Shown piece by piece: positions 1 through 8,401 of a stretch of DNA of 42,790 nucleotides (positions within the stretch are counted from its first letter, which is position 1; each line of letters begins with the position of its first letter). Made by a program: the position numbers and the translations under genes. The notes under the pieces were generated by a model. That model was given only the letters and a program-made list of their open reading frames with translations, had not been told where the DNA came from and did not search any database. Origin of the DNA: an uncultured Porphyromonadaceae bacterium (GTDB lineage: Bacteria; Bacteroidota; Bacteroidia; Bacteroidales; Muribaculaceae); contig CAMWVE010000026.1 of assembly GCA_947177685.1 (NCBI GenBank), positions 1-42,790 of the forward strand, written 5' to 3'.

Positions 1-17
1 CTTAAACATAAGAAATC

Positions 18-716
18 ATGAGAAATTTTAAGTCTATCGCAGTCTCAGCTCTGGCAGCAACCATGCTTCTGACCGGATGCGCATCAATGAACAACACAGG
101 TAAAGGCGCACTCATCGGCGGTGGTGGCGGCGCAGGTCTTGGCGCAGGTTTGGGCGCCCTCATCGGCGGAGGTAAAGGCGCAGCTATCGGCGCGGCTATC
201 GGCGCAGGCGTAGGAGCAGGTGCAGGCGCACTTATCGGACGCAAAATGGACAAACAGCAACAGCAGCTGCAGCAGGAACTTGCAAACTCAGCTACTGTAG
301 AGAAAGTTACTGACGACAACGGTCTGCAAGCGATTAAAGTTACTTTCAGCAGCGGCATCCTGTTCCCCACAAACGGCACAGCTCTCAGCCAGTCAGCCAA
401 GAATGAACTCGCTCAGTTCGCTCAGTCGCTGATCACACATCCCAACACCGACGTGCAGATTTTCGGCTATACTGACGATACCGGTACACTTCAGGTTAAC
501 GAGCGAGTTGCCAACGGTCGTGCTGATTCCGTACTTGCATATCTGGTAAGCTGCGGCGTATCACCTACCCGTCTGTCAGCCAAGGGTATTCCAATGGCAG
601 GATATATCGCATCGAACGCTACCCCGGAAGGTCGTGCAATGAACCGCCGCGTAGAAATCTATATTACCGCTGACAAGACAATGATTCAGGAAGCCGAGGC
701 AGGCACACTGCAATAA
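18..716 (+). CDS. OmpA-family lipoprotein with glycine-zipper segment
   Basis: Predicted outer-membrane lipoprotein that holds the envelope to peptidoglycan. A 20-residue signal sequence ends in a lipobox, LLTGC, with the lipidated cysteine at residue 21. Residues 27-72 are an almost pure Gly/Ala repeat (GALIGGG and GAAIGAAIGAG units) typical of glycine-zipper domains that insert in or pack against membranes. Residues about 108-216 form an OmpA C-terminal domain, with the GYTDDTG segment, an NERVANGRAD helix and GRAMNRRVEI at the end, which are the expected meso-diaminopimelate contacts. The 232-residue length fits the family. It is a single gene followed by its own strong terminator. The promoter lies before the window. 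The family call is firm; the exact role is inferred. Confidence 0.9.
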   Translation: MRNFKSIAVSALAATMLLTGCASMNNTGKGALIGGGGGAGLGAGLGALIGGGKGAAIGAAIGAGVGAGAGALIGRKMDKQQQQLQQELANSATVEKVTDDNGLQAIKVTFSSGILFPTNGTALSQSAKNELAQFAQSLITHPNTDVQIFGYTDDTGTLQVNERVANGRADSVLAYLVSCGVSPTRLSAKGIPMAGYIASNATPEGRAMNRRVEIYITADKTMIQEAEAGTLQ

Positions 717-775
717 GTCAGGAACAGATGCCCCACAACTGACAATGTCGGGGACTATGATTAACAACCAATTTT

Positions 776-812
776 CCTCCCGGAGTATCATCTCTCCGGG
801 AGGTATTTTTTT
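776..812 (+). terminator. Rho-independent terminator after the OmpA-like gene
   Basis: A perfect 10-bp inverted repeat (CCTCCCGGAG at 776-785, its complement at 794-803) with an 8-base loop is followed by a run of T to about 812. It ends the transcript of the OmpA-like lipoprotein. Confidence 0.9.
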
Positions 813-864
813 GTGGCTTTATTATTTTTAATGTGTACTTTTCTCAGAAGTCTGAAAAAATTTG

Positions 865-872
865 TAACTTTG
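865..872 (+). promoter_or_regulatory. Bacteroidetes -7 promoter element (TAACTTTG)
   Basis: TAACTTTG matches the Bacteroidetes -7 consensus TAnnTTTG and lies 22 bases before the start of the alpha/beta hydrolase gene, so the leader would be short. I see no clear TTTG at the -33 position. It follows the terminator of the previous gene, so it probably starts the envelope/ileS transcript. Confidence 0.65.
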
Positions 873-894
873 CATCTTGAACAGCTAAAAAATA

Positions 895-1656
895 ATGGAT
901 AAGGAACTTCAATATAACGGGAACACTCTGACCTACCGCGTCACCGGCAGCGGCTCACCGCTGATACTGATGCACGGCTGGGGTTGTAACCGCGACACGG
1001 TAGCTTCAATTGAAAAGGTTGCTGCCGAGTCACACACGGTCTACAATGTGGACTTCCCCGGATTCGGACTTTCGCCTGAACCGGACGAGGTGTGGGGTGT
1101 TGAGGAATACACCCGCCTGATTGAAGAACTTGTCCGGGCTGAAAAGCTGGATGCGCCGGTGTTGGTGGGTCATTCTTTCGGAGGTCGCGTGGGTCTGCTG
1201 ATGGCGTCGCGCAATCCGGTGAAAAAACTGATCCTCGTCGATGCCGCCGGCATTAAGCCTCATCGTCCGCTGAAATATTACCTGAAAGTCTATTCCTTCA
1301 AGGCATCGCGCAAGCTGCTCACATCTTTCTTGGGCAAGGAACGCGGCATGAAGGCAGTAGACAAACTGAGAGGCAAGAGCGGGTCAGCGGACTACAACAG
1401 CGCTTCACCGCAGATGCGCCGCATACTGAGCAAAGTGGTCAATGAGGATTTGAAACATGTCATGCCCTCGATTAAGGCGCCCACCCTGCTCATCTGGGGT
1501 GAAAACGACACAGCTACCCCGCTCAGTGACGCCCGCACCATGGAGCGACTGATTCCTGACGCCGGTCTGGTCAGCTTTCCCGGATGCGGTCACTACAGTT
1601 TTCTTGATAACCGCGCGCAGTTCGCAGCCGTACTGCGCTCTTTTCTTAACTCATAG
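895..1656 (+). CDS. Alpha/beta-fold hydrolase
   Basis: Cytoplasmic alpha/beta hydrolase of 253 residues without a signal peptide. The nucleophile elbow GHSFGG places Ser94, the acid is Asp205 in WGENDT, and the base is His233 in GCGHYSF, so the catalytic triad is complete. The HGWG segment at residues 27-30 is the usual oxyanion-hole motif. The substrate cannot be read from sequence. It is separated by only 3 bases from the membrane Mur ligase and is followed by a D-Ala-D-Ala ligase, so a role in cell-wall precursor metabolism is a reasonable inference, but esterase or lipase activity on something else is equally possible. Confidence 0.85.
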   Translation: MDKELQYNGNTLTYRVTGSGSPLILMHGWGCNRDTVASIEKVAAESHTVYNVDFPGFGLSPEPDEVWGVEEYTRLIEELVRAEKLDAPVLVGHSFGGRVGLLMASRNPVKKLILVDAAGIKPHRPLKYYLKVYSFKASRKLLTSFLGKERGMKAVDKLRGKSGSADYNSASPQMRRILSKVVNEDLKHVMPSIKAPTLLIWGENDTATPLSDARTMERLIPDAGLVSFPGCGHYSFLDNRAQFAAVLRSFLNS

Positions 1657-1659
1657 ATC

Positions 1660-3252
1660 ATGCCAGCCAATCTGTCACTGATAATAGCAATAACACTGAT
1701 CATCTTCGCAGCAGCAGCCACACTGATGTCGCTTCGCCGCGACCTGATGATGTTCCAGCAAAATTCCTATCGCCCCGAACGCTACCGGCGTTGGGCAAAA
1801 CAGAGCCATGAGTCAACTTCGTTCCGCCGGCTTCTGTCTTTGGTGGCGATGTTCATTGTGTTGGTAAACAAGTTGCCGTTCATATTTTCGGGAGTCGTAG
1901 CCACACTGATTGCAGCCGGAATAACGGTGAACCTGATTACCAAAAAGTACAAGAAACCGCTGGTGATGACAGCCCGCGCACGTCGCATTTTCCTGACCGC
2001 GCTCGTGTTAGTGGCAGTCACGGTCTGTGTGCCGCTGCCATGGCTTGTTCCGGCTCCACGCGCCGCTGCCACCATTCTGCTTGCCACCCTGTTTGTATCG
2101 CCGCTTTACATAATCATAGCCAACCTGTTGCTCACACCGGTTGAAAAAGCAATAAATCGCAAATATTACAATCAGGCGGTTGATATTCTGCGCGGCATGC
2201 CCGACATGAAAATCATAGGCATAACCGGAAGCTACGGTAAAACCAGCACCAAACATTATCTCCACAGGATTCTCTCCGAGCAGTTCGACACGCTGATGAC
2301 ACCGGGCAGTTTCAACACTCCCATGGGTGTTATCCGCACCATCCGCGAGCATCTCAAGCCTTACAACGAGGTGTTCATTGTGGAGATGGGTGCGAAACAG
2401 CCGGGCGACATAAAGGAAATATGTGATTTGGTGAAGCCACAGATGGGCATCATTACCGCCGTGGGCGAGCAGCACCTTGAATCGTTCAAGTCAATTGAGA
2501 ATGTGCAGCGAACCAAATTTGAACTTGCCGATGCGATTCCTGCTGACGGCGTAGTGGTTCTGAACAATGACTTCCCCTTCGTGGCAAACCGTCAGGTGAC
2601 CAACTGCAAGGCTCTGCGATATGCTGTCAGCAACACCGAAGGAGCTGACTACACGGTTAAAGATATTGAATACCTGCCCACCGGAAGCACATTTACCATA
2701 GTCGGTCCAGATGGGAAGGAGCTCAAACTGAAAACCGCTCTTGTTGGCGAGTGCAACATATCGAACCTGATGGCAGCCTGCATCATAGCCATGCAGTTAG
2801 GCATGGATGAGCGCAAGATTCAGTATGCCGTGGAACGAATTGAGCAGGTAGAGCATCGCCTGAACATGAAACGTACACCCGGAGGGGTAACCATCATCGA
2901 CGATGCTTTCAATTCAAACCCCGACGGCTCACGCATGGCAATGGATGTTCTGCGCCGTATGACTCAGGGAAGGAGAATTGTGGTGACTCCCGGCATGATA
3001 GAGCTTGGCGAGAAACAGTTTGAGCTGAACCGAGCCCTTGGTGAAACCATAGGCAAGTCAGTAGACATAGCGATAATTGTAGGTCAATATAACCGTGATG
3101 CCCTCACTGAAGGGATTAAATCGACAGGATTCCCTGAGGAAAATCTCCACACCGTAGCATCGTTCGCCGACTCTCAGAAACTGTTAGCGACAATGCTCAG
3201 ACCCGGCGATACGGTTCTTTATGAAAATGACCTGCCCGACACATTTAAGTAA
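1660..3252 (+). CDS. Membrane-anchored Mur ligase family protein (MurF-like)
   Basis: ATP-dependent amide ligase of the Mur family, 530 residues. The first 160 residues hold about five hydrophobic segments (near 4-24, 56-74, 77-94, 109-127, 136-158). The Mur ATP-binding loop GITGSYGKTST follows at 187-197, then the central domain and a MurF-like C-terminal domain (DDAFNSNPDGSRMA; the protein ends in ENDLPDTFK). Annotation pipelines usually call this UDP-MurNAc-tripeptide--D-Ala-D-Ala ligase. However, the N-terminal domain that binds the UDP-sugar in true MurF is absent and membrane helices take its place, so a membrane-linked acceptor is possible. The next gene makes D-Ala-D-Ala, which would supply a substrate. 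I expect a separate housekeeping murF elsewhere in the genome. Confidence 0.8.
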   Translation: MPANLSLIIAITLIIFAAAATLMSLRRDLMMFQQNSYRPERYRRWAKQSHESTSFRRLLSLVAMFIVLVNKLPFIFSGVVATLIAAGITVNLITKKYKKPLVMTARARRIFLTALVLVAVTVCVPLPWLVPAPRAAATILLATLFVSPLYIIIANLLLTPVEKAINRKYYNQAVDILRGMPDMKIIGITGSYGKTSTKHYLHRILSEQFDTLMTPGSFNTPMGVIRTIREHLKPYNEVFIVEMGAKQPGDIKEICDLVKPQMGIITAVGEQHLESFKSIENVQRTKFELADAIPADGVVVLNNDFPFVANRQVTNCKALRYAVSNTEGADYTVKDIEYLPTGSTFTIVGPDGKELKLKTALVGECNISNLMAACIIAMQLGMDERKIQYAVERIEQVEHRLNMKRTPGGVTIIDDAFNSNPDGSRMAMDVLRRMTQGRRIVVTPGMIELGEKQFELNRALGETIGKSVDIAIIVGQYNRDALTEGIKSTGFPEENLHTVASFADSQKLLATMLRPGDTVLYENDLPDTFK

Positions 3253-3304
3253 AACCAGTCATGCTGCCAAGTAGGCTGCATCACATATATATAATATATA
3301 GACA

Positions 3305-4480
3305 ATGAAAACCAACATAGGAGTATTTTTCGGCGGACGTTCAACCGAGCATGAAATTTCCGTCATCTCCGCATCTCAGGCAATGCACGCCATTGACCGA
3401 AATAAATATGACGTAACGCCCATCTACATTTCCAAACAGGGCAAGTGGTACACCGGCGACGCACTGCTCGATGTCAAGAACTACAAGAACATCGATGAAC
3501 TCCTCAGCCGCTGCACCGAGGTTTACATGCGTCCGGTCTACAACGACTATAACCTCTACAAGACCAAGAAACCGATGTTCGGCAGCGACGTGCTGACAAA
3601 ACTCGACGTGGTCATTCCGGTGCTTCACGGCTCCAACGGCGAGGATGGCATATTTGAAGGCGTTCTGGAGACCATCGGTATTCCATACGCCGGATGCAAC
3701 ACCCTGTCATCAGCCAACGGCATGGATAAAATCACCATGAAGATGATTTTGAAAGATAACGGCATACCGGTTGTGAACTACATCTGGTTCACCGACCGCC
3801 AGTGGTTCAACCAGCGTGACAAATTGATTGAGAAAATCGAATCCGAAATAGGCTATCCGGTGATTGTCAAACCTGCCAACCTCGGCTCCAGCGTTGGCAT
3901 CAGCCGCGCCAAGGATCGCGACGAACTGATTCAGAGTGTCGAGACTGCCCAGAAATATTCTACCCGAATTGTGGTTGAGGATATGGTTGAACAGCTGCAG
4001 GAAATTAACTGCTCGGTGCTCGGCGACTGCGATGACTATCAGATGTCAGTGCTTGAAGAACCTATCAAAACCGGTGATTTCCTCACATACGAAGATAAAT
4101 ACATGGGCGGCTCCAAAGGGGCGAAAGGTATGCAGGCTTCACAGAAACGGATTCCTGCCGAACTCCCTGAGGAAGAAACTTCGCGCATCAAATTCCTTGC
4201 AGGCGAAACGTTCCGCGTGCTGTCGTGTCACGGTGTAAGCCGAGTTGACGTAATTGTCGACCGTGAAACCCGCAATATTTATGTCAACGAAATCAACACC
4301 ATTCCCGGGTCGCTCTCATTCTATCTGTGGGAGGCTACCGGCATCAGCTTCACGCAGCTGATGGACAAACTGGTGTCACTTGCCATCAAACGTAAACGCG
4401 AACAGCAAGCGAAAACAGTGTCATACGATCAGAACATCTTCGCCATGGGCGGAGGAACTAAAGGGGGTATCAAGAAATAA
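3305..4480 (+). CDS. ddl: D-alanine--D-alanine ligase (long form)
   Basis: ATP-grasp ligase joining two D-alanines for the peptidoglycan stem peptide, in the cytoplasm. GGRSTEHEIS near residue 11 carries the conserved Glu15. GSSVGIS at 194-200 belongs to the ATP-grasp fold. The omega-loop segment TYEDKY (261-266) keeps the Lys and Tyr seen in D-Ala-D-Ala enzymes, and NEINTIPG (328-335) is the metal-binding signature. At 391 residues it is longer than many Ddl proteins (roughly 310-370), with extra sequence after the omega loop and a basic, glycine-rich tail. It follows the MurF-like gene by 52 bases, so the two probably act in sequence. Many Bacteroidales carry another, shorter ddl, so this may be a paralogue. 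Confidence 0.88.
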   Translation: MKTNIGVFFGGRSTEHEISVISASQAMHAIDRNKYDVTPIYISKQGKWYTGDALLDVKNYKNIDELLSRCTEVYMRPVYNDYNLYKTKKPMFGSDVLTKLDVVIPVLHGSNGEDGIFEGVLETIGIPYAGCNTLSSANGMDKITMKMILKDNGIPVVNYIWFTDRQWFNQRDKLIEKIESEIGYPVIVKPANLGSSVGISRAKDRDELIQSVETAQKYSTRIVVEDMVEQLQEINCSVLGDCDDYQMSVLEEPIKTGDFLTYEDKYMGGSKGAKGMQASQKRIPAELPEEETSRIKFLAGETFRVLSCHGVSRVDVIVDRETRNIYVNEINTIPGSLSFYLWEATGISFTQLMDKLVSLAIKRKREQQAKTVSYDQNIFAMGGGTKGGIKK

Positions 4481-4530
4481 CCCTCGCACAACATGAAATT
4501 TTAAAACCATCATAGAAACTGACAGAATTT

Positions 4531-7500
4531 ATGAAAAAATTCAACGAATACAACTCCTTTAACCTCTCACAAATCAATAAAGAGGTTTTAGCAGGGTGGA
4601 ATGAACAGAATCTGTTTGAACAGAGCATGAAAATCCGCGAGGGCAATCCCACGTTCGTTTTCTTTGAAGGTCCGCCTTCGGCAAACGGCATGCCCGGCAT
4701 ACATCATGTGATGGCGCGTACCATCAAGGATATTTTCTGTCGCTATAAAACCATGAAAGGGTTCCATGTTAAGCGTAAAGCCGGATGGGACACTCACGGA
4801 CTGCCCGTGGAACTTGGTGTGGAGAAATCGCTGGGTATCACCAAAGAGGACATCGGTAAGAAAATTTCGGTCGACGACTACAACGCCGCCTGCCGACGCG
4901 AAGTCATGAAATATACCCGCGAGTGGGAAACCCTCACCAACAGCATGGGCTACTGGGTTGACATGCAGAATCCTTACATCACCTATGACAACCGCTACAT
5001 CGAAACCGTGTGGTGGCTTCTGAAACAGATCTATGACAAGGGTTATCTCTACAAAGGCTACACCATCCAGCCCTACTCTCCCGCTGCAGGAACAGGTCTC
5101 AGCTCTCATGAGCTCAACCAGCCCGGATGTTACCGCGATGTCAAGGATACCACCTGCATCGCAGAATTCCTCGCACTCGATCCGATTGAAGAAATGACCG
5201 GATGGGGTACACCTTTCTATCTGGCATGGACCACAACACCATGGACACTCCCCTCGAACACCGCACTTGCCGTGGGCGGTGACATCACATATAACATTGT
5301 CCGCACCTACAACCCCTACTCAGGCAACCCCATCACCGTGGTGGTGGCTGACGCCTTGATGAACTCGGTGTTCAATCCCAAGGCAAAGGATCTGAAACTG
5401 GAAGAATACAACAAGGGTGACAAACTGGTGCCCTATCAGGTTGTAGCTCAGAAAAAAGGTGTGGAACTGGAAGGTCGCCACTATCAGCAGCTCTTCCCGT
5501 GGGTGAATCCCGGCGAAGGTGCATTCCGCGTAATCGTAGGCGATTATGTCACCACCGACGACGGTACAGGCATTGTTCACATAGCAGGTACATTCGGTGC
5601 CGATGACCTCCGTGTGTCGAAGCAGAACGGTATTCCCCCGCTCCACCTCATCGACAAAGACGGCAACATCCGACCGATGGTCGACATGAAAGGACGATTC
5701 TTCATGCTTGACGAACTTGACCCCGAATTTGTCAAGACCATGGTTGACGTTGAGGAATACTCCAAATGGCAGGGTAAATTCGTAAAGAATGCATACGACC
5801 CCGACAAAACTGACGCCGACGAGACTCTGGATGTGGAAATATGCATGGCTCTGAAAGCTGCCGACCGAGTTTTCAAAATCGAGAAACATGTTCACAGTTA
5901 TCCCCACTGCTGGCGTACTGACAAACCGGTGTTGTATTACCCCCTCGACAGCTGGTTCATCAAAACCACTGCTGTCCGCGAACGGCTGATGGAGCTGAAC
6001 GACACCATCAAATGGAAACCGGAGTCAACCGGCACAGGTCGATTCGGCAAATGGCTCGAAAATCTTCAGGACTGGAACCTTTCACGCAGCCGCTACTGGG
6101 GTACCCCGCTTCCCATCTGGCGCACAGAGGATGGCGCAGAGGAAATCTGCGTTGACAGCGTGGAAACACTCTATAATAAAATTGAGGAGGCTGTGGCTGC
6201 TGGCGTCATGAAATCAAATCCTTACAAGGATCGCGGTTTCGTTCCCGGTGACTACTCCAAGGAAAATTATGAAAAGATTGACCTTCACCGCCCCTACGTC
6301 GACCACATTGTGCTTGTCAGCCCCTCAGGCAAACCGATGAAGCGCGAACTTGACCTTATCGACGTGTGGTTTGACAGCGGTTCAATGCCCTACGCCCAGA
6401 TTCACTATCCTTTCGAGAACAAAGAGGGTCTGGACTCAGGCGAACTCTATCCTGCCGACTTCATCGCCGAAGGTGTCGACCAGACTCGCGGTTGGTTCTT
6501 CACCCTGCATGCCATTGCCGGAATGATTTTTGACTCCGTGGCTTACAAGACGGTTATCTCCAACGGTCTGGTGCTTGACAAGAACGGCAACAAAATGTCG
6601 AAACGTCTCGGCAATGCGGTAAATCCGTTTGATGCCATCGAAAAATATGGTTCCGACCCGCTGCGCTGGTACATGATTGCCAACTCATCGCCGTGGGACA
6701 ACCTGAAATTCGACCCGGAAGGTGTTGTGGAATTCTCACGCAAAATGTTTGCCACACTCTACAACACATATTCCTTCTTCGCACTCTATGCCAACGTTGA
6801 CGGCTTCAACGGCTCTGAGCCGCAGGTGCCCGTCAGCGAGCGTCCCGAAATAGACCGGTGGATTCTCTCGCTGCTTAACACCCTTATACGCGAGGTTGAG
6901 ACATCGCTCGATGATTATGAGCCCACACGCGCCGCTCGTGCCATCAACGATTTTGTCAACGACAACCTCTCGAACTGGTATGTGCGCCTCAACCGCAAAC
7001 GTTTCTGGGGTGGCGAGATGAACCAAGACAAACTCGCAGCTTACCAGACGCTCTACACATGTCTGGAAACCATAGCACTGCTGATGGCACCCATAGCTCC
7101 GTTCTATGCAGACCGGCTGTACACTGACCTCACATCGGTTACACGCAACAGCACCACATCGGTCCACCTTGCCGACTTCCCCAAAGCGGGCGAAAGCGAT
7201 GCCGAACTTGAAAAGCGCATGAAACTCGCCCAGACAGTTACCTCAATGGTTCTGGCACTCCGTCGCAAGGCAAAAGCTATTGTACGCCAGCCGCTCAGCC
7301 TGCTGATGATTCCCGCTGTGGACGAAGCGCAGAAGCGTGACATCGAAGCTATGAAAGACCTTATCAAAGCTGAGGTCAACGTGAAGGAAATCAAAGTTGT
7401 AGGTTCCGATGAAATTACGCTGATCAAACGCGTGAAACCAGATTTCAAGAAGCTCGGTCCGAAATTCGGCAAGCAGATGAAACAGGTGGCAGCGGCTATC

Positions 7501-7953
7501 AGCGAAATGGAGCAGAGCCGCATCAATCTTCTTGAACGAGACGGCAAGGTAACAATTCCTGTGGGCGACGGCGAGGCTGTCATTGAGGCTTCGGACGTTG
7601 AAATCATCTCGGAGGATATTCCGGGATGGCTGGTAGCCAACGAAGGCAACGTTACGGTTGCGCTTGACATCAACATCACTCCGGAGCTGCGTCAGGAGGG
7701 TGTGGCTCGCGACCTTATCAACCGCATTCAGAATCTCCGCAAGAGCCGTGGCTACGAAATCACCGACCGCATCAACCTTGTCATTGAACCCACCGAGCTT
7801 ACCACCGACGCCGTCAACAGCTTCGCGGACTACATTGCCGGTCAGGTGCTCGCCGACTCAATCACCCTTGGCAAAGTGGAGAATCCTGCCGAGGATGAAA
7901 AGTTCAATATCAATGATGTAGACCTCAACATAAAAGTCACCCTGAACAAATAA
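4531..7953 (+). CDS. ileS: Isoleucyl-tRNA synthetase, IleRS2-like, with GIHH signature
   Basis: Class I aminoacyl-tRNA synthetase that charges tRNA-Ile; 1140 residues, the length of the eukaryote-like IleRS2 type. The catalytic domain begins with GPPSANG (47-53). The usual HIGH signature reads Gly56-Ile57-His58-His59. The second signature, KMSKR, is intact at 688-692. GWDTHGLPVE and the WTTTPWTLPS editing-domain motif are present, and a long C-terminal tRNA-binding region follows. The start is chosen at MKKFNEYNSF because upstream sequence gives no better option. IleRS2 enzymes are less sensitive to mupirocin, and the swapped signature has been linked with very high resistance in this family. 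It is co-directional with ddl (50-base gap) and the DksA-like gene (16-base gap). Confidence 0.96.
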   Translation: MKKFNEYNSFNLSQINKEVLAGWNEQNLFEQSMKIREGNPTFVFFEGPPSANGMPGIHHVMARTIKDIFCRYKTMKGFHVKRKAGWDTHGLPVELGVEKSLGITKEDIGKKISVDDYNAACRREVMKYTREWETLTNSMGYWVDMQNPYITYDNRYIETVWWLLKQIYDKGYLYKGYTIQPYSPAAGTGLSSHELNQPGCYRDVKDTTCIAEFLALDPIEEMTGWGTPFYLAWTTTPWTLPSNTALAVGGDITYNIVRTYNPYSGNPITVVVADALMNSVFNPKAKDLKLEEYNKGDKLVPYQVVAQKKGVELEGRHYQQLFPWVNPGEGAFRVIVGDYVTTDDGTGIVHIAGTFGADDLRVSKQNGIPPLHLIDKDGNIRPMVDMKGRFFMLDELDPEFVKTMVDVEEYSKWQGKFVKNAYDPDKTDADETLDVEICMALKAADRVFKIEKHVHSYPHCWRTDKPVLYYPLDSWFIKTTAVRERLMELNDTIKWKPESTGTGRFGKWLENLQDWNLSRSRYWGTPLPIWRTEDGAEEICVDSVETLYNKIEEAVAAGVMKSNPYKDRGFVPGDYSKENYEKIDLHRPYVDHIVLVSPSGKPMKRELDLIDVWFDSGSMPYAQIHYPFENKEGLDSGELYPADFIAEGVDQTRGWFFTLHAIAGMIFDSVAYKTVISNGLVLDKNGNKMSKRLGNAVNPFDAIEKYGSDPLRWYMIANSSPWDNLKFDPEGVVEFSRKMFATLYNTYSFFALYANVDGFNGSEPQVPVSERPEIDRWILSLLNTLIREVETSLDDYEPTRAARAINDFVNDNLSNWYVRLNRKRFWGGEMNQDKLAAYQTLYTCLETIALLMAPIAPFYADRLYTDLTSVTRNSTTSVHLADFPKAGESDAELEKRMKLAQTVTSMVLALRRKAKAIVRQPLSLLMIPAVDEAQKRDIEAMKDLIKAEVNVKEIKVVGSDEITLIKRVKPDFKKLGPKFGKQMKQVAAAISEMEQSRINLLERDGKVTIPVGDGEAVIEASDVEIISEDIPGWLVANEGNVTVALDINITPELRQEGVARDLINRIQNLRKSRGYEITDRINLVIEPTELTTDAVNSFADYIAGQVLADSITLGKVENPAEDEKFNINDVDLNIKVTLNK

Positions 7954-7969
7954 AACCCCGCCCACGAAT

Positions 7970-8335
7970 ATGGAACAGAAAACCAGATACTCTGACGAGG
8001 AGTTGCAGGAATTCAAGGAGATAATTCTTGAAAAACTGGCGAAAGCACAACATGAGTATGACAATCTGATGGCTGAATTAGGGTCAGATGACCACGAAAC
8101 CACTTTCAAGGCATTGGAAGAAGGAGCCTCTACGCTCGGCAAAGAAGCATCGACAAGAATGGCTGAACGTCAGGCAAAATTCATCCAGCACCTGAAAGCA
8201 GCCCTGATGCGCATTGAAAACGGCACTTACGGCATTGACCGCGCAACCGGTCAGCTCATACCTAAAGAGCGCCTGAGAGCCGTGCCTCACGCCACACTCA
8301 GCATCGACCAGAAAATCGCTGAAAAGAAACACTGA
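7970..8335 (+). CDS. TraR/DksA-family protein without zinc-finger cysteines
   Basis: Small protein (121 residues) related to DksA, a factor that enters the RNA polymerase secondary channel. An N-terminal helical hairpin (about 8-80) precedes a C-terminal segment, GTYGIDRATGQLIPKERLRA, that aligns with the DksA zinc finger. All four zinc cysteines are replaced, by Asp90, Thr93, Ser111 and Gln114, while the spacing is kept. The acidic DxxDxA tip motif of classical DksA is not obvious (SDDHETTF is in its place). The fold is therefore probably zinc-free, and binding to polymerase is inferred only. It sits between ileS and lspA, which may tie its expression to translation and envelope genes. Confidence 0.82.
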   Translation: MEQKTRYSDEELQEFKEIILEKLAKAQHEYDNLMAELGSDDHETTFKALEEGASTLGKEASTRMAERQAKFIQHLKAALMRIENGTYGIDRATGQLIPKERLRAVPHATLSIDQKIAEKKH

Positions 8336-8401
8336 TCCTGACAGCGGTGGCATCGGTTGTACATCGGTGCCGCTGCCATCATAACGTAAACCGTCAACCG
8401 G

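Noticed and set aside
8342-8379. Hairpin in the gap between the DksA-like gene and lspA
   Set aside because: The stem is interrupted (CAGCGG/CCGCTG with a long loop) and without a T-run, so it is too weak to support a function.
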